DNA of 64,000 nt from Echinometra lucunter (taxonomy: Eukaryota > Echinodermata > Echinoidea > Camarodonta > Echinometridae), in NCBI GenBank assembly GCA_029962745.1, contig CM057153.1, positions 36,685,662 through 36,749,661 of the forward strand. Reading direction: 5' to 3'. The translations under genes and the position numbers were made by a program. Under the pieces are notes generated by a model. It worked only from the letters and a program-made list of their open reading frames with translations, made no database searches and was not told the origin of the DNA. Position 1 is the stretch's first letter. Each line of letters opens with the position of its first letter. Below are positions 23,436-35,103 of the stretch, one piece after another.

Positions 23436-24057
23436 TGCCGCATCATGTCGTACAACAACGACAAATAAATGATGGTGATAACACTAGAGGTTATTAATAA
23501 TAACGATAATAATGATAAAGATGATAATAGTAATAATATAAACAATCATCGAAAATGTATTCATACGTATGCATATGCACATTGCCAACATAAACAAAAA
23601 CATCCGAATGTATATTTAGACGAGAACCTGGAATTCAATTAAACTTGACTTAACTTCGTATACTAACAATGGGAAGTCGTTATTGACGTTTCTTGTCATT
23701 GAGAGACTAAATTAGTCTACCCTTCGCCATCACTTATTGATATACCATCTTGTTCTGTCTCCAGACATCGTCTGTAATGTACTCAGTAGGCGATGCACTC
23801 GATGATAATGCTTCTTGTACTCTCCGTCATAATAAGCCATTCGAAAAAAAAATATCAGTTCATTATTTTTCTTATCAATTTCATTTTTCGACGTCATCTT
23901 GTTTTGTTCTGTACAATTTTTGTTTCATTTAATTCTACATGGATTTAGCGTCATTTCATTTTATTGCATCTTAATCATTCGAATTTTACCTTATTTCATG
24001 TAATGATATTTCCTTTTCTTTCTTAAGAAAAGGAATTTATCATTTAACACTGACACC
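23436..24057. other. Intergenic DNA, AT-rich
   Basis: Degenerate AAT/GAT low-complexity sequence near 23495-23545, then AT-rich sequence without genes up to the insertion site of the Tx1-like LINE. Confidence 0.5.
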
Positions 24058-24076
24058 ATATACATTAAAAAAAAAA
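24058..24076. repeat. Left target-site duplication of the Tx1-like LINE
   Basis: ATATACATT followed by ten A is repeated exactly at 29669-29687, on the other side of the element. The A run is three bases longer here (to 24079), so the boundary is uncertain by that amount. Confidence 0.8.
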
Positions 24077-24307
24077 AAAGCTACAAGAGGGCGCTTTGGA
24101 GGTGTTAAGACATCACTCTAGCATCCTCTCCATTACGGAATTAATATCTGGAAATATCGCGAAATTGGACAACCATCTGTTTGTAATCTTTAGCCTATGG
24201 AACTGTTTTGGATCATTGATATTACCTATCTTGGTTTTAAGGATCTTTTGGCTACGATTTTTCATATATTTTCGGGGAGTTTAACTGTTTGGCGTATGTG
24301 ACACTGA

Positions 24308-25546
24308 ATGCGTATAGGATACACACGCACTATGTATGCACATAAAGCGACGCCACGCCCAGAAACACACATGCCCAAAGGACCCAAGCCTATTTTTCTA
24401 CGTGTGGATGATATCAGGAATGACGATAAGAAACAGGTCACAGGTGAAGAAATATACGTTGCCTTAGCCAAAACGCTCAGTCTAGACAACATAGTGGGAA
24501 TCCAGCAAATTCGCCGTTTATGGAGAATTTATTTGAACTCCCATGAAGACCGCGTCAATTTGATATCCAATGGACTGGTAATCCGCGGAGCAACCGTCGC
24601 AATCTACGATGTGAATCCTTTCACAAGGTCTAGGGACGAAAACCTCACCAGAGTGACCGTGAAAGATATCCCGCTGTCCGTCAGCGACGAAGTCATACGC
24701 AGTGAGATAGAAAACCGGAAATGTGAGATTCAAGGAGATATCTATCGCCAAAAGCTGAGAGTGAACGGTCAACTTACAAACTGTCTAAACGGAGATCGGG
24801 TATTATATATTACTCCACCAACACAACCGTTGCCTAGGAAAATGTTATTCGGGACCAACTTTATGGGACGCGTGTATCATCTTGGACAACCCGAGCACTC
24901 CGGTGCAGCTGGCCCAGTCACATGCTCCAGATGCCTTGAATCGGGACACCATGTATCCAGATGTCACAATGATGTAAAATGTCAACTTTGTAAAAACACT
25001 GGTCATATGAAGAATGCCTGCCCACAAAACAACCGCACACCAGGTAATCACATAGCAACGCCTCGTGCTTCACCGCTACGACAACTCAAGGATAGCGATT
25101 CAACGCAGTCCATCGACTCTGCGAATCCAAGCAACAGGACGCGACAAACTCGTCTCGCGGACTTCATCAATAAGCTTGTTCAGCAACCGTCAGAGAACAG
25201 AGATTCGGATACATCCGAGGCCATCGATCTTCGATCACCGATGAGGACGCGATCAGCTTCTTACAGCGCGGGAACCGCGTCGAGAAGTTCACATGGAGCA
25301 ACGTACGGCACGCGATCACAGGTGAAGGCTAGTGGAACAACGCCAAAACATAACGAAGACGAACAGCGAGCAAGGCAGCAAACGTACGGAGAATATGATG
25401 ACGAAACATATAGCGTCAACACGAATAGCGAAGACGATGAATCTACGTTGTCACCAGAGACCTCTCCATCGAAAACTGCCGGGAAAAACAAAGAATCTAA
25501 GACCAAGAAAAGGAAAATGAAACCAGTAAAGAACAAGAAGAAGTGA
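24308..25546 (+). CDS. LINE ORF1: RNA-binding Gag-like protein with two CCHC zinc knuckles
   Basis: An open frame of 412 codons without interruption. In LINEs, ORF1 protein coats the element RNA and escorts it to the nucleus as a ribonucleoprotein. Residues about 28-105 and 112-190 have the alternating beta/alpha texture of RRM-like folds (for example RRLWRIYLNSHEDR and NLTRVTVKDIPLSVSD); this fold assignment is an inference. Two CX2CX4HX4C knuckles follow at residues 206-219 (CSRCLESGHHVSRC) and 225-238 (CQLCKNTGHMKNAC), with the zinc ligands complete. The remaining 170 residues are Ser/Thr/Arg-rich and look disordered. They end in a Lys-rich tail (KTKKRKMKPVKNKKK) that may serve as a nuclear localisation signal. 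ORF2 starts 49 bp downstream. The start was chosen at the first ATG; a second at codon 9 is possible. That this frame is intact while ORF2 is broken is notable. Confidence 0.85.
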   Translation: MRIGYTRTMYAHKATPRPETHMPKGPKPIFLRVDDIRNDDKKQVTGEEIYVALAKTLSLDNIVGIQQIRRLWRIYLNSHEDRVNLISNGLVIRGATVAIYDVNPFTRSRDENLTRVTVKDIPLSVSDEVIRSEIENRKCEIQGDIYRQKLRVNGQLTNCLNGDRVLYITPPTQPLPRKMLFGTNFMGRVYHLGQPEHSGAAGPVTCSRCLESGHHVSRCHNDVKCQLCKNTGHMKNACPQNNRTPGNHIATPRASPLRQLKDSDSTQSIDSANPSNRTRQTRLADFINKLVQQPSENRDSDTSEAIDLRSPMRTRSASYSAGTASRSSHGATYGTRSQVKASGTTPKHNEDEQRARQQTYGEYDDETYSVNTNSEDDESTLSPETSPSKTAGKNKESKTKKRKMKPVKNKKK

Positions 25547-25594
25547 GTTCGAAGAAATATGAATATGAAACATTTGGATCTTGATAATTAATAT

Positions 25595-28500
25595 ATGACA
25601 GAGTCTATTCACTTTGTATCGTTAAACGTACGTGGAATATGTGACACACTTAAAAGAAAGAAAGTATTTTTATGGTTAAAACGTCAAAAATGTGACATTG
25701 CATTTTTACAAGAGACTTTTTGTCAAAAGACCTGGAAAATTTTATTTCAAATGAATGGAAAGGTTTAGGAATTTATGATCATGGAACGAAACACTCAAAG
25801 GTGTAGCTATTTTAATCCGAAAGGATCTTGACATTAATATCATTGATATGTATGCCAAAGGTGATGGTAGGTCCATAGCATTAAGATTCAAGAGTCATGA
25901 TCTTGTTTATTTTTGCCTGAATGTATATGCTCCTGCTAAAAATGCACAGAAGGAGTTATTTTATGCGTCACTGTATAGTTGGGTGAACAGGTTAAAGAAA
26001 CAGAATGATATTATGATTGCAGGAGGAGACTGGAATTGTGTGCAAAATAAAAGCTGGATACAAGTGGAATGTCATATACATACTTACCTAAAAAATGGTT
26101 TGTTAAATTTCAAAACTGTAATAACTTAATAGATGTATGGAGAAAGAACTTCCCAGAGAGGAGACAATTTACTTGGAGGCAGTTATCACTCAATATATAT
26201 TCACGGCTTGATTATTGGCTAGTCTCCAAGGCATTTGTTCCGTACGTGCATTCTCTTGATATTAAACCAGTATTAAAGTGTGATCATAATGCTGTTTCGA
26301 TGAAACTTCAGGTGACAACAAAAAGCGGGGAAAGGGTTTTTGGAAATTAAACAATTCCTTACTTGATGATGAAATGTATAAAAAAGGCATAAAAAATGTT
26401 ATTAAAAAGATCAAAATGGAATATAACAATTTTGATAATCAATTGAAGTGGGAGATGTGTAAAGTTAAAATAAAGGAGTTTAGCATTAAGTATGCTTCTG
26501 ATGTGTCAAGGAAGAAGAGGGAACATATAACATACATTGAAAAAAGATATAATCAACTTTGTGAAAAACTAGATAAAGATCGATGTAGTAAGGATGTAGA
26601 CGAAATTAGTCGTTTAAAACGTGAGATCAATAAATGGTATGAATATCAATGCAAAGGTGCGTATGTTCGCTCAAGAGCAAGGTGGCTAGAGTTTGGAGAG
26701 AAATCGTCTAAATATTTCTTCCAGCTTGAAAAAGCAAAAGGCAAAAAGAAAGAAATAGACTGTATTGATATTAATGGAAAGATTATTAAGGAAGATGAGA
26801 AAATTTTGTCAAATATACATGAATTCTATACCAAACTGTATCAAAAAGATCATGTAAGAACTAATTTTAAAGAATATATAGGTAACTTAAATTTATATGT
26901 TCTGAATGACGAAGAAGCAAATATATGTGAGGGAAAGCTTACAGAAAATGAATGTTGGCTTGCACTAAAGTCAATGAATCTGAACAAGTCTCCTGGTAGT
27001 GACGGTTTAAGTGTTGAATTTTATAAATGTTTTTGGGAGGACTTGAAACAGATGGTAGTTGCCAGCCTGAATCAGGGATATGACAAACACAATTGTCCTC
27101 AACTCAAAGTCAAGCCATCCTTACTCTTTTGTATAAAAAGGGCAACAAAAATCTTCTAGATAATTGGCGGCCCATATCACTTCTTAATATAGACTACAAA
27201 TTAGCAGCTCGTGTTTTGACTGCTAGATTGAAGAAAATTATTCATTGCATTGTATCTGAAGATCAGTTTGGCTTTATGAAAAATCGTTCTGCACCTGAAT
27301 GCATTAGACTTGTACAGGACATAATTGATTTTTGTCAAAGTACTGAAACACCTGGTATCATTATGTCATTAGACTTTAAGAAAGCCTTTGACACCGTTAA
27401 TCATAATTTCTTATTCACTTTACTAGAAGAACTTGGTTTTAAAAATTCGTTTATTAAATGGATTAAGACTTTGTATAATAACGCCAGTGGTAAAATAATG
27501 AATTATGGTTGGATATCTAAAAGGTTTTCGATTAACAGGGGTGTAAGACAAGGATGTCCATTGTCTGCCCTTTTGTTTATTATTTTGGCAGAAGTTTTAG
27601 CAGCAAAAGTTAAACAGAATTCAGAAATTAGAGGTATTCAAGTACCTAACCCTGAATCAGATTTTTCAGATTTCATAGATATTCGCATAGTTCAGTTTGC
27701 AGATGATACTACAATTTTTGCAGATTCTGTCAACTCTGTTAAAGAAATAATGAGAGAAGTAGAAAATTTTGGTAAAAATGTCGGTCCCAAATTAATTGGT
27801 CAAAATCTAAATTCATGAGATTAAATATCAATGTCCAAAACACTGAGGATTTGGAATTTACAGAAAATGCTATAAAATGTCTCGGGGTTTATGTTGGAAA
27901 ATTTCGTAGAGAAGTTGAAAACTTAAATTGGGAAGGTAAAGTGAAGAAAATAAAAAGTACTTTAGATTTATGGAAAATGCGAAAACTAACTTTGTATGGG
28001 AAGGTGACTGTCATAAAGCATTTAGTCACTTCTCAATTAGTATATACAGCAACAGCAGTCCCAGTACCATTGAAAATAATTAAATTGGTAAATAGATTAA
28101 TATACTCCTTTTTATGGAATTCCAAAGCTGAAAAGGTCAAGCGAAATGTATGCTGTAATTCTGAAATAGAAGGAGGCCTTAGAATGGTCAATTTAATTTA
28201 CAAATGTTCTTCTCTTCGTTTATCATGGATTCAAAAATATATCTCAGGTGAAAAAACATCATGGAAAATTTTATTCAATTATTGGATCAGTAAAATTTCT
28301 GACATTCCTATGTGTTTGAGATTTAATTGCCAAAAAAACGATATGATAAGAATATGCAAAAGAAAACAATTACCAGTGTTTTACATTGACCTTTTTAGAT
28401 CGTGGTCTGAAATAAAGTATATTCACATGTTTAATGTTTGCAATGTAAACCAAGAAATTATCTGGTATAATAGTAATATAAAACATGAGAAAGAAACGTT

Positions 28501-29382
28501 ATTTTTTCAAAACTGGATCAAAGAGGGGATTTATACAGTGGGACAGATTATAGAAGATGGGAATTGGAAAGATTTTTCATGTATTAGCAACTATTTTAAT
28601 CGCAGACAATTGCTTACTTCTTTCGAAATGTCAAAATTCAAAAAGGCATTTCCACACTTCTGGTTAGAGAAATTACGTAATACAAGAACCCCACAACGGC
28701 TACAAAAAGAAGAACCCAATGTGATTGAGTTAGCAACAGGTGACTCAATAAATGTCGAGAAAATGTCAGCTAAACACTATTATAGTTTGTTAGTGGATAA
28801 ATATAAAGAAGAACCCGTTTGTTTACATTTTTGGCAAGATCGTTTAGACTTGTCAAACGAATTTGATTGGAGTGAAGTATTTAAATTCAAATTTCAGCAA
28901 ATTAATGACAATAAAATAAAACAATTTAATTTTAAACTTTTTCACAAAATATTGCCCAGCAAAGACAATTTATGCAAATGGGGAATTTTGAATGATAATT
29001 TATGTCGTACTTGCAATTGCAAAGAAACTATATGTCATTTTTTATTGACATGCAAAAAAGTGAGGTTTTTTGGAAAATAGTTTCGTGTCTTATTCGGAAT
29101 ATTTTTGGCCTTGATATTGACATTAATGAAAAAATGATTATTATAGGATATGATATAGGCAACCGAAAAACAAAACTTGTCAATTTCATCCTTAATTATG
29201 CCCAATATACTGTATATAAGAATTATGTCAAAGAATGTAATGATAAAAAGAAACATGTGTTACATGGAAACTATCTATTGAAAGATTTGAAAGCAGAAAT
29301 AAGATTTCACCTAAGTTTAAAGTACAATCAGAAAAGATTTAATGAAACTGAGTTGCGGAAGATACGTTTTTACTTTGAGTGA
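25595..29382 (+). pseudogene. LINE ORF2: APE endonuclease-reverse transcriptase, multiply frameshifted
   Basis: Begins at ATG 25595 with MTESIHFVSLNVRGI, the standard N-terminus of an APE-type endonuclease. FLQET (about 25705), GGDWNC (about 26025), SRLDYWLVS (about 26200) and a CDHNAV in place of SDH (about 26280) follow. A linker with GARWLEFGEKSSKYFF-like spacing (26675-26740) leads to the reverse transcriptase. Its motifs are LNKSPGSDGL (26980), NWRPISLLN (27160), EDQFGFMKNR (27260), MSLDFKKAFD (motif A), GVRQGCPLSALLF (motif B, 27540) and QFADDTTIF (motif C, 27693-27719). The C-terminal domain ends in CNCKETICHFLLTC (29015-29055). Shifts occur near 25730, 25803, 26045-26110 (with apparent loss of endonuclease residues), 26335, 27085-27115, 27790 and 29050-29070. 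Catalytic Asp pairs of the polymerase survive, but the protein cannot be made whole. Confidence 0.9.
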
Positions 29383-29384
29383 AT

Positions 29385-29523
29385 ACACTACCAGTCACGG
29401 TTTTTATGGTCCGCTGTTGGCTGGCCTGTTGGAGCCGGAGAACAATGGATTCAGTCCACTGAATCTATTCTTCTCTGGTTCTCGACGGGTGACAGCGGGC
29501 CGAGGAATTGTGACTGGTAGTGT
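29385..29523 (+). repeat. 139-bp imperfect palindrome directly after the LINE ORF2 stop
   Basis: ACACTACCAGTCAC at 29385-29398 pairs perfectly with GTGACTGGTAGTGT at 29510-29523. Inward, CCGCTGT pairs with ACAGCGG, GGAGAA pairs with TTCTCT-type sequence, and the centre is the perfect palindrome GATTCAGTCCACTGAATC (29448-29465). Most of the length can form one hairpin in RNA. It starts 3 bp after the ORF2 stop. It could be a structural part of the element's 3' region or a small MITE inserted there. Confidence 0.75.
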
Positions 29524-29668
29524 AAGTAACATATTTTATTGTATTTTTTGTATTTCTTGTAAAATATTGTCGTGTGATATGTGAATTTTGTTAATGTAAA
29601 AACTTGTATCTTTTGATATTTTATGAATAATAAAGTACCTCAATGGAGGATAAATAGAAAAAAAAAAT

Positions 29669-29687
29669 ATATACATTAAAAAAAAAA
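29669..29687. repeat. Right target-site duplication of the Tx1-like LINE
   Basis: Exact copy of ATATACATT plus ten A found at 24058-24076. It follows the element's A-tail. Confidence 0.8.
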
Positions 29688-30069
29688 CCATCAGGCATTG
29701 CCTGGAATCGCCAAAAGAAAACACGCTAATGTAAAGGGCGCTCATCATTAGCTGGGGTAACATGACTGTGTAAGAAATACTTAGAATTCAATATCATAAA
29801 GGACTGTCATATCTCCAAGTAGGTGAAACTGCAAGTGAGGCTAGAAAAGTTATTAGTTGGTCAGAGTTTTTTCCTAGTTTCATGTGTCTTGCCCATTATC
29901 TTATTAGGATAACCACGTAGTGCTTTCTCCACATCGTTCTTTGTATAACGAACGGAAGTAGACAATACTTTTGATCTTTCTATTTCTACGAATTAATTGA
30001 AATCCTACACATGTAGGAGAGTCCTTTTTCCCTGAACAGCAAAGAAATATGTGAAATCCTGCATTAAGA
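29688..30069. other. Intergenic DNA, nothing recognised
   Basis: AT-rich sequence between the LINE and the next microsatellite block, without a supported gene. Confidence 0.5.
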
Positions 30070-30410
30070 AAGAGCGTGAGAGAGAGAGAGTGAGAGAGAG
30101 AGAGAGTGAGTGAGAAAAAGAGAGAAAGAAAGAGAGAGAGAGAGAGAGGGGGGGGGGGAGGAGAGGGGTGCATGGATTGTCAACTTCCGAAATACATATG
30201 AGCATATCCCTAGTAAAGGAAAGGGAAGAGAGACTGAAAAAAAAAACAAATCGGAAAGCAAAAAGGGAGAGAGAGAGAGAGAGAGAGAGAGAACAAAATA
30301 TGTGTATTGAGAACAGAACAGATGTATTCAAAGTAGAGGATTTGAGTGATATGGAAGAGGAAGAGGGAACAGGAGAGAGAAAGGGAGAGAGGGGGAGGTA
30401 AGGGTTACGA
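30070..30410. repeat. Compound (GA)n / poly-G microsatellite blocks
   Basis: GA repeats at 30070-30150 run straight into ten or more G (near 30148-30158). A second (GA)n lies at 30268-30293 and a GA/G-rich patch at 30355-30402. Open frames here are Arg/Glu or Ser/Leu repeat artefacts. Confidence 0.9.
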
Positions 30411-32044
30411 CAAAATCAAGGGGAAACAGGATAGGAAAAAAACAAGTAAAATGTCAAAGAGAAAGGGGGGATTTTTTTTTTTTATATACAATGATTATTT
30501 ATACCCCAAAAGAACAGAACTTATGCATACATTTATGTGCATGTATATTGAGACAGTGATGAAAGTGAGACTTTCGACGCAACCTGTAAGCAACTAATGA
30601 CTTCTGACATTTATCCACTCTGGAGACGATAATGATCGATATTACACGTGCTGCGATCGTTAATGACTGTTTGTGCTCAATGTCATGTTATTTACGGGTC
30701 TTGGGTTTAAGTTATAGCCTTGTTGAATAATTCAGTTAATGATGAGGGCCTTCCTCTACCCATTACATAAACCAGATATAGATGAAGGTTGGGCATTGAT
30801 TCGTTACGTTGCCATGGGGTTGCCCTCTGCAAAAACAGCTCCTCATCGGCTGGTTTAATATATCTCCGTTTGTCTTTAGTTCCCAATGTTGCATTTCACA
30901 GATATCTGACAATGTTAAGTAGTATGAATATCAGGAAGACTGGAAGAGAAGCTATTAATAAAGTAGAAAAGGGGATAGATCAAGATTTTTCCATAAAGGA
31001 GGGGGGGGGGGCAACAATTTTGAATAAAAAGGCAGGTAAGGAGCGACTTTCATCTCGCTGCTTGAATTATACCAATGATATATAAAGGGCCCCTCAGTCC
31101 ACAAGTAAGTATTCGTTTAAAGGACCCACATTTTTTTTTAAAAAGGCGGAAGGATCATAATGAGGGATAATGAGGAGAGGAAGACTGGCAAGGCAGACAA
31201 ACTGGATGATACACAGAAAAAAACACGAATTGAGAGAAGAATAAATATAGAAAGAGGCGGAGATATGAATACGTACAGAAAGTGAGAAGAGAAGAGAAGA
31301 GAAACGAGTGAGGGAGACGGAAATACGATGAAGGAATCGATTCGCAAGGCATGTTGTTGACTCGGTTAATGTCATCATTCGTCGGTGCAGGGGTGCTTTG
31401 GTGATGTGCTCGTCATGACTACAACACACTTGATAACCGAACGTGGTTGTGTAGATTGTAACAAGCACGCATTTGTGGGAGTGATGCAAAACTTGACCTG
31501 GATAAAAACAACAACCATGTAAAATACCATAGGCCTAGGGTAAATAATTCATATCAATTTTAGCAAAACTAAAACGAATCATCTTCCAGTTCAATCGGAA
31601 GCCAACTTTAGCGCTACCACGCACACCCTTTTCTTTGGTTTAATCTTCATGTTTTTATTTGGATGGACTGGTTATTTAATAGACGGTCAGAAAGAACCCG
31701 GAGCCGCCCATGAGCATAAACCAAGCATCGTCGTTAGACTGTCGCCCCAGTGAAAGCAAAATCGACATTGTTTACTGACATCTACCTGATCAGTCAGTGA
31801 CATCCCTGGTATCACTCCGTAGCTGTGGCAACGGATGATGCTACTGATTCCTGACCACAGTTGTCTCAGTTTCTTCTTGTTTATTTCAGAATATAATAAT
31901 TATTTGAAATTTGTCGCAGACTGTCCTCAGGGTAAAGAGGCTAGGAAGAATAGAAGACCATTATCATGATTATGAAGTGCTCTTTGCGCACCATTACATT
32001 GAAAGGGTGGCACGTGGGAGATAACGAATATAAACGCAAACAAG
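30411..32044. other. Intergenic DNA with purine-rich patches
   Basis: Holds a poly-T run (30472-30483), a poly-G run (31000-31010) and a GA/GAAGA patch (31250-31325). No gene or transposon is recognised. Confidence 0.5.
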
Positions 32045-32098
32045 CATTATGAGAGAGAGAGCGAGCGAGCGAGAGAGAGAGAGGGGGGGGGGGCGGAC
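32045..32098. repeat. (GA)n followed by poly-G
   Basis: GAGAGAGAGCGAGCGAGC-type repeat ending in about 11 G. Confidence 0.9.
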
Positions 32099-32792
32099 AA
32101 GAATGCGTTCTTTTAGCATTCATATGTGCCACACATAACACACCATTAGTGATAACTAATCTAGCTTTGTTACGTAATATGATGGACCATAAACATTTTT
32201 CAGATTTTTTTTTTCTCTTCTGTCATTTTTTTTATTAAATGTCTCCGAGTTGTGTTTTAGGGCACGTGCGTGTCTTTTTTCTTCTTCTTTTTATTTTTAT
32301 TTTTTGTTGGAATAATTGAATAAAATCTGATCTAAATTTACTGTACACACAAGGAAACCAGATACAACAGCCACTTGCGTGTATAGCTGAAAATACCCAT
32401 TGTATTTTAAATAATGTTTATTCTTCTATTCTCCCTTGGCTCTTTAACTGGGAGGGGGTTTCCCTACCTTACTATGTAATAGATGTGAGAAGTCCTGTTA
32501 TGATCACTAAGAATAACACCCTCCTCTGAAGTGGAAATGCCTTCAAGGAAAGGACTGTAAATTGTAATAATGATTTGTACTTGAATATAGACTAGGTTTT
32601 GTCGTGACGTCAGTGTCAAGTCCTCGTGTGAACAGGTGGTTTTCCCACGAGAAATCATGGCGCTCATATTAGCGACCTTGCTGTCCGTTTCGGAGACCCC
32701 ACCATCATACCGTCTTGCGAACGGTGAAATAAAGCAAGTGAAAGTCATAGTCAATCGGAGTAGTGAGCCGATGCTGCATTGATTTTGGCGCC

Positions 32793-32795
<3 letters not shown>
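32099..32795. other. Intergenic DNA, nothing recognised
   Basis: T-rich runs near 32205-32300. No coding region is supported. Confidence 0.5.

Positions 32796-32837
<42 letters not shown>
32796..32837. repeat. (TA)n microsatellite
   Basis: About 21 uninterrupted TA units. Confidence 0.95.
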
Positions 32838-32838
<1 letters not shown>

Positions 32839-32969
32839 TCGGATAGAGGAACGCAAAGGATAACGCAGGAGTAGCTTAATTGCCCTGATTAGAAAATATG
32901 CTAAATGATGCGGAGAGGGAAAAAGTGAGTAGTGATGAGAGACATCAGTTAGGGAGGAACAGTGAGATA

Positions 32970-32971
<2 letters not shown>

Positions 32972-33017
<46 letters not shown>
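32972..33017. repeat. (GA)n microsatellite
   Basis: About 23 uninterrupted GA units, 135 bp from the (TA)n tract. Confidence 0.95.
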
Positions 33018-33019
<2 letters not shown>

Positions 33020-34704
33020 AGAAACAGAAAAGGGGTTTATGATTGATTAATGTTGATTAATACACCTGTTTACTAATTTTATGCATACTTGTTGAATAAA
33101 AGTTTCCCTTGAACTAAGAAGATTGCCAGAGGCTTGCCCTGCCATAGCAACAGCTAATACATGCAAGCTGGATTACATCTATTCAAATGCCAAAATATGC
33201 GTAACAGGTGAATTGAATAGCTGGTAACCAAGGGTTCTGGAGAGAAACCTGCATAAATTTGAATACATTAGTAAACAGTTCTATTGAAAGAGGAAATGGG
33301 CAAAATATTAGAAATGGAAAGAAAGAGTTGGGCTCTGCAATGCAAGAAAATTTCTTAGAAATAAAACAAAAGTAATATCAAGTTAAAATGATTAATTCAT
33401 GATGAGGATCTGTACCGTTCAATGATAGAAAGTGTATCAAAAGATGTTGAACAAGTAACACAGTTTATCTGTGTACATCGGCCATTCAGGGAATGAACAT
33501 ATGGGCAATTCCACGGTAAGTGACGTTACCAAGATAGAGTACTAGTGGTATTGTTTATATTGTAATTTTGTGAATGACACTTGCTTCGGCTTTTAATTGC
33601 TATAGATAAATAAGTTGATAACAGGGAAGAAACGCATGGACAGTTTTTTTAAATCTCAAACTGCATTTCTTATCACACAGCAAGCGAAAATGTATCGGTA
33701 ACTGATGTTATATGGCTTTAGCATGAGCAAAGATAGAAGCAAATTAGTGCAAAATTTGAACTGACGTTTCCCCAGCAACGGATGGAAATTACGTTGCAGT
33801 GTGATTTTCGCATCGAAAGTGTCACATCTGCCTTCTGTTAGAGGATCAACCTCTGTCTGCTGGAATAAGTCACAGGAATACATCATTTACTAGTACCTTG
33901 AAGTGCACGTCGTTCAATTTTCCTGGGGGCTAGAAATAGGAATAGATCGAAGTTGAACGGGTAGAAGTAATCATAAATGACAAAAGTTGATCAGACAGAA
34001 CTGACAAAGAAATGGCTATGAATTGCAAGGTTTGTCTGATGCTTGAATGAATACTAAATGTGGATTCTCATTTGACTTTGAGGGTTTTTTTTTCTTCATA
34101 TTATTTTGAAAAGCAAGATGCTGAGTTTAAGGAGAAAGAATTGGGATTTACCTACTGTTCCCTTCACACATGAACCAATGTTATACAAAGATTTTTCAAA
34201 CATTCATTCTTGAAAAAAAAAACCCCACATTTCTCATAAATTCCCCAAGAGGATAAACCAATCTATATTTTGCTTTGGAATGAAATAAAAATAACAGGAA
34301 ACACGAACTCGAAAAACGAAAGGAAACATTTGGAAACTCCTCGGGACATGTAAAATCGATTTAGGAATGAACTGCGCTTGGCTTCAGTTTGCTTTCTCTG
34401 TTGTAATCGCGAGGGATCCAACACACCTGTCTACAAAGAATGGTACGTTCCTTTTTTTTTCTTATTAAACTTTCCAATCAATAACGACCGCCTCCTGTCG
34501 ACAACAGAGTGAGTTGATCCAGTGTGTATCTCCTTTTATAGAAGCAAAAATGATGTTATCTCATTTTGATAATCAAACAAATACAGCAATTCACAATGCG
34601 TCATCGATTTAGTAGACTATTCTGAGAAGCAGATTGCCAGATTGTAAAGAGATTTCGTTTTCAGACATTTGTTTCAGTGAAGAGATTAAATGAGATGCAT
34701 TCTA
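33018..34704. other. Intergenic DNA, nothing recognised
   Basis: AT-rich sequence. Only one open frame reaches 76 codons (minus strand, near 33656-33886) and it has no recognisable feature. Confidence 0.5.
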
Positions 34705-35103
34705 GGGAGCGAGTTGGCTCAGTCAGTAAAGCATCTGCCTGTCGAAGATCGTGGTTTCGAGTACACCCAGGGCGGATGCCTAAAACCAGCGTTGTGTGTT
34801 AACGTGCCCCTCCCCTGTTTAATACACGCATGCTATGTTACACTGGAAAATATTCCGTCCCTCGGATAGGACGTTAAATGGAGGCCCGTGTAGAGGAGAG
34901 TCATTACATTTGCATGTTAAGAACCCACTGCACTATTCGTATAAGAGTAGGGGGAAACCCCGGTGTAGTGGTCCACCTGCAAAACCCCCAATCACTTATA
35001 TCGGGAGGAGAGACCCGCGGGTTACAGTGATTCAGTTTGCTTTTCACCTCCCAGGCACAGGTGACGCCAAACAAAATAATAATAACAATAATTTATTAAA
35101 ATA
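34705..35103 (+). mobile_element. tRNA-derived SINE
   Basis: The head resembles a tRNA with RNA polymerase III boxes: GAGTTGGCTCAGTCAGTAAA (A box, about 34710-34730) and GGTTTCGAGTACACC (B box, about 34752-34766). The body, of about 300 bp, is unrelated to tRNA and ends in AAAATAATAATAACAATAAT near 35074-35093. That tail is identical to one in the repeat ending at 42462. The 89-codon open frame inside is incidental. It moves using a partner LINE's machinery; the partner is not known from the sequence. Confidence 0.8.

Larger units (their letters stand above)
24077..29668 (+). mobile_element. Near full-length Tx1-like (L1 superfamily) LINE
   Basis: The 5.6-kb element has a 5' untranslated region of about 230 bp, an intact ORF1 (24308-25546), a degraded ORF2 (25595-29382), a palindromic 3' region (29385-29523), a polyadenylation-type AATAAA near 29628 and a short A-tail. 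It is enclosed by a 19-bp target-site duplication. The two-ORF arrangement, CCHC knuckles in ORF1, an APE-type endonuclease and FADD-type reverse transcriptase fit the L1/Tx1 group. The exact duplication shows insertion by target-primed reverse transcription without large later end loss. It is inactive through ORF2 lesions. Confidence 0.9.

Noticed and set aside
34705..34772. Possible functional tRNA gene
   Set aside because: The A and B boxes are present, but the sequence does not fold into a clean cloverleaf by eye and runs into a SINE body.
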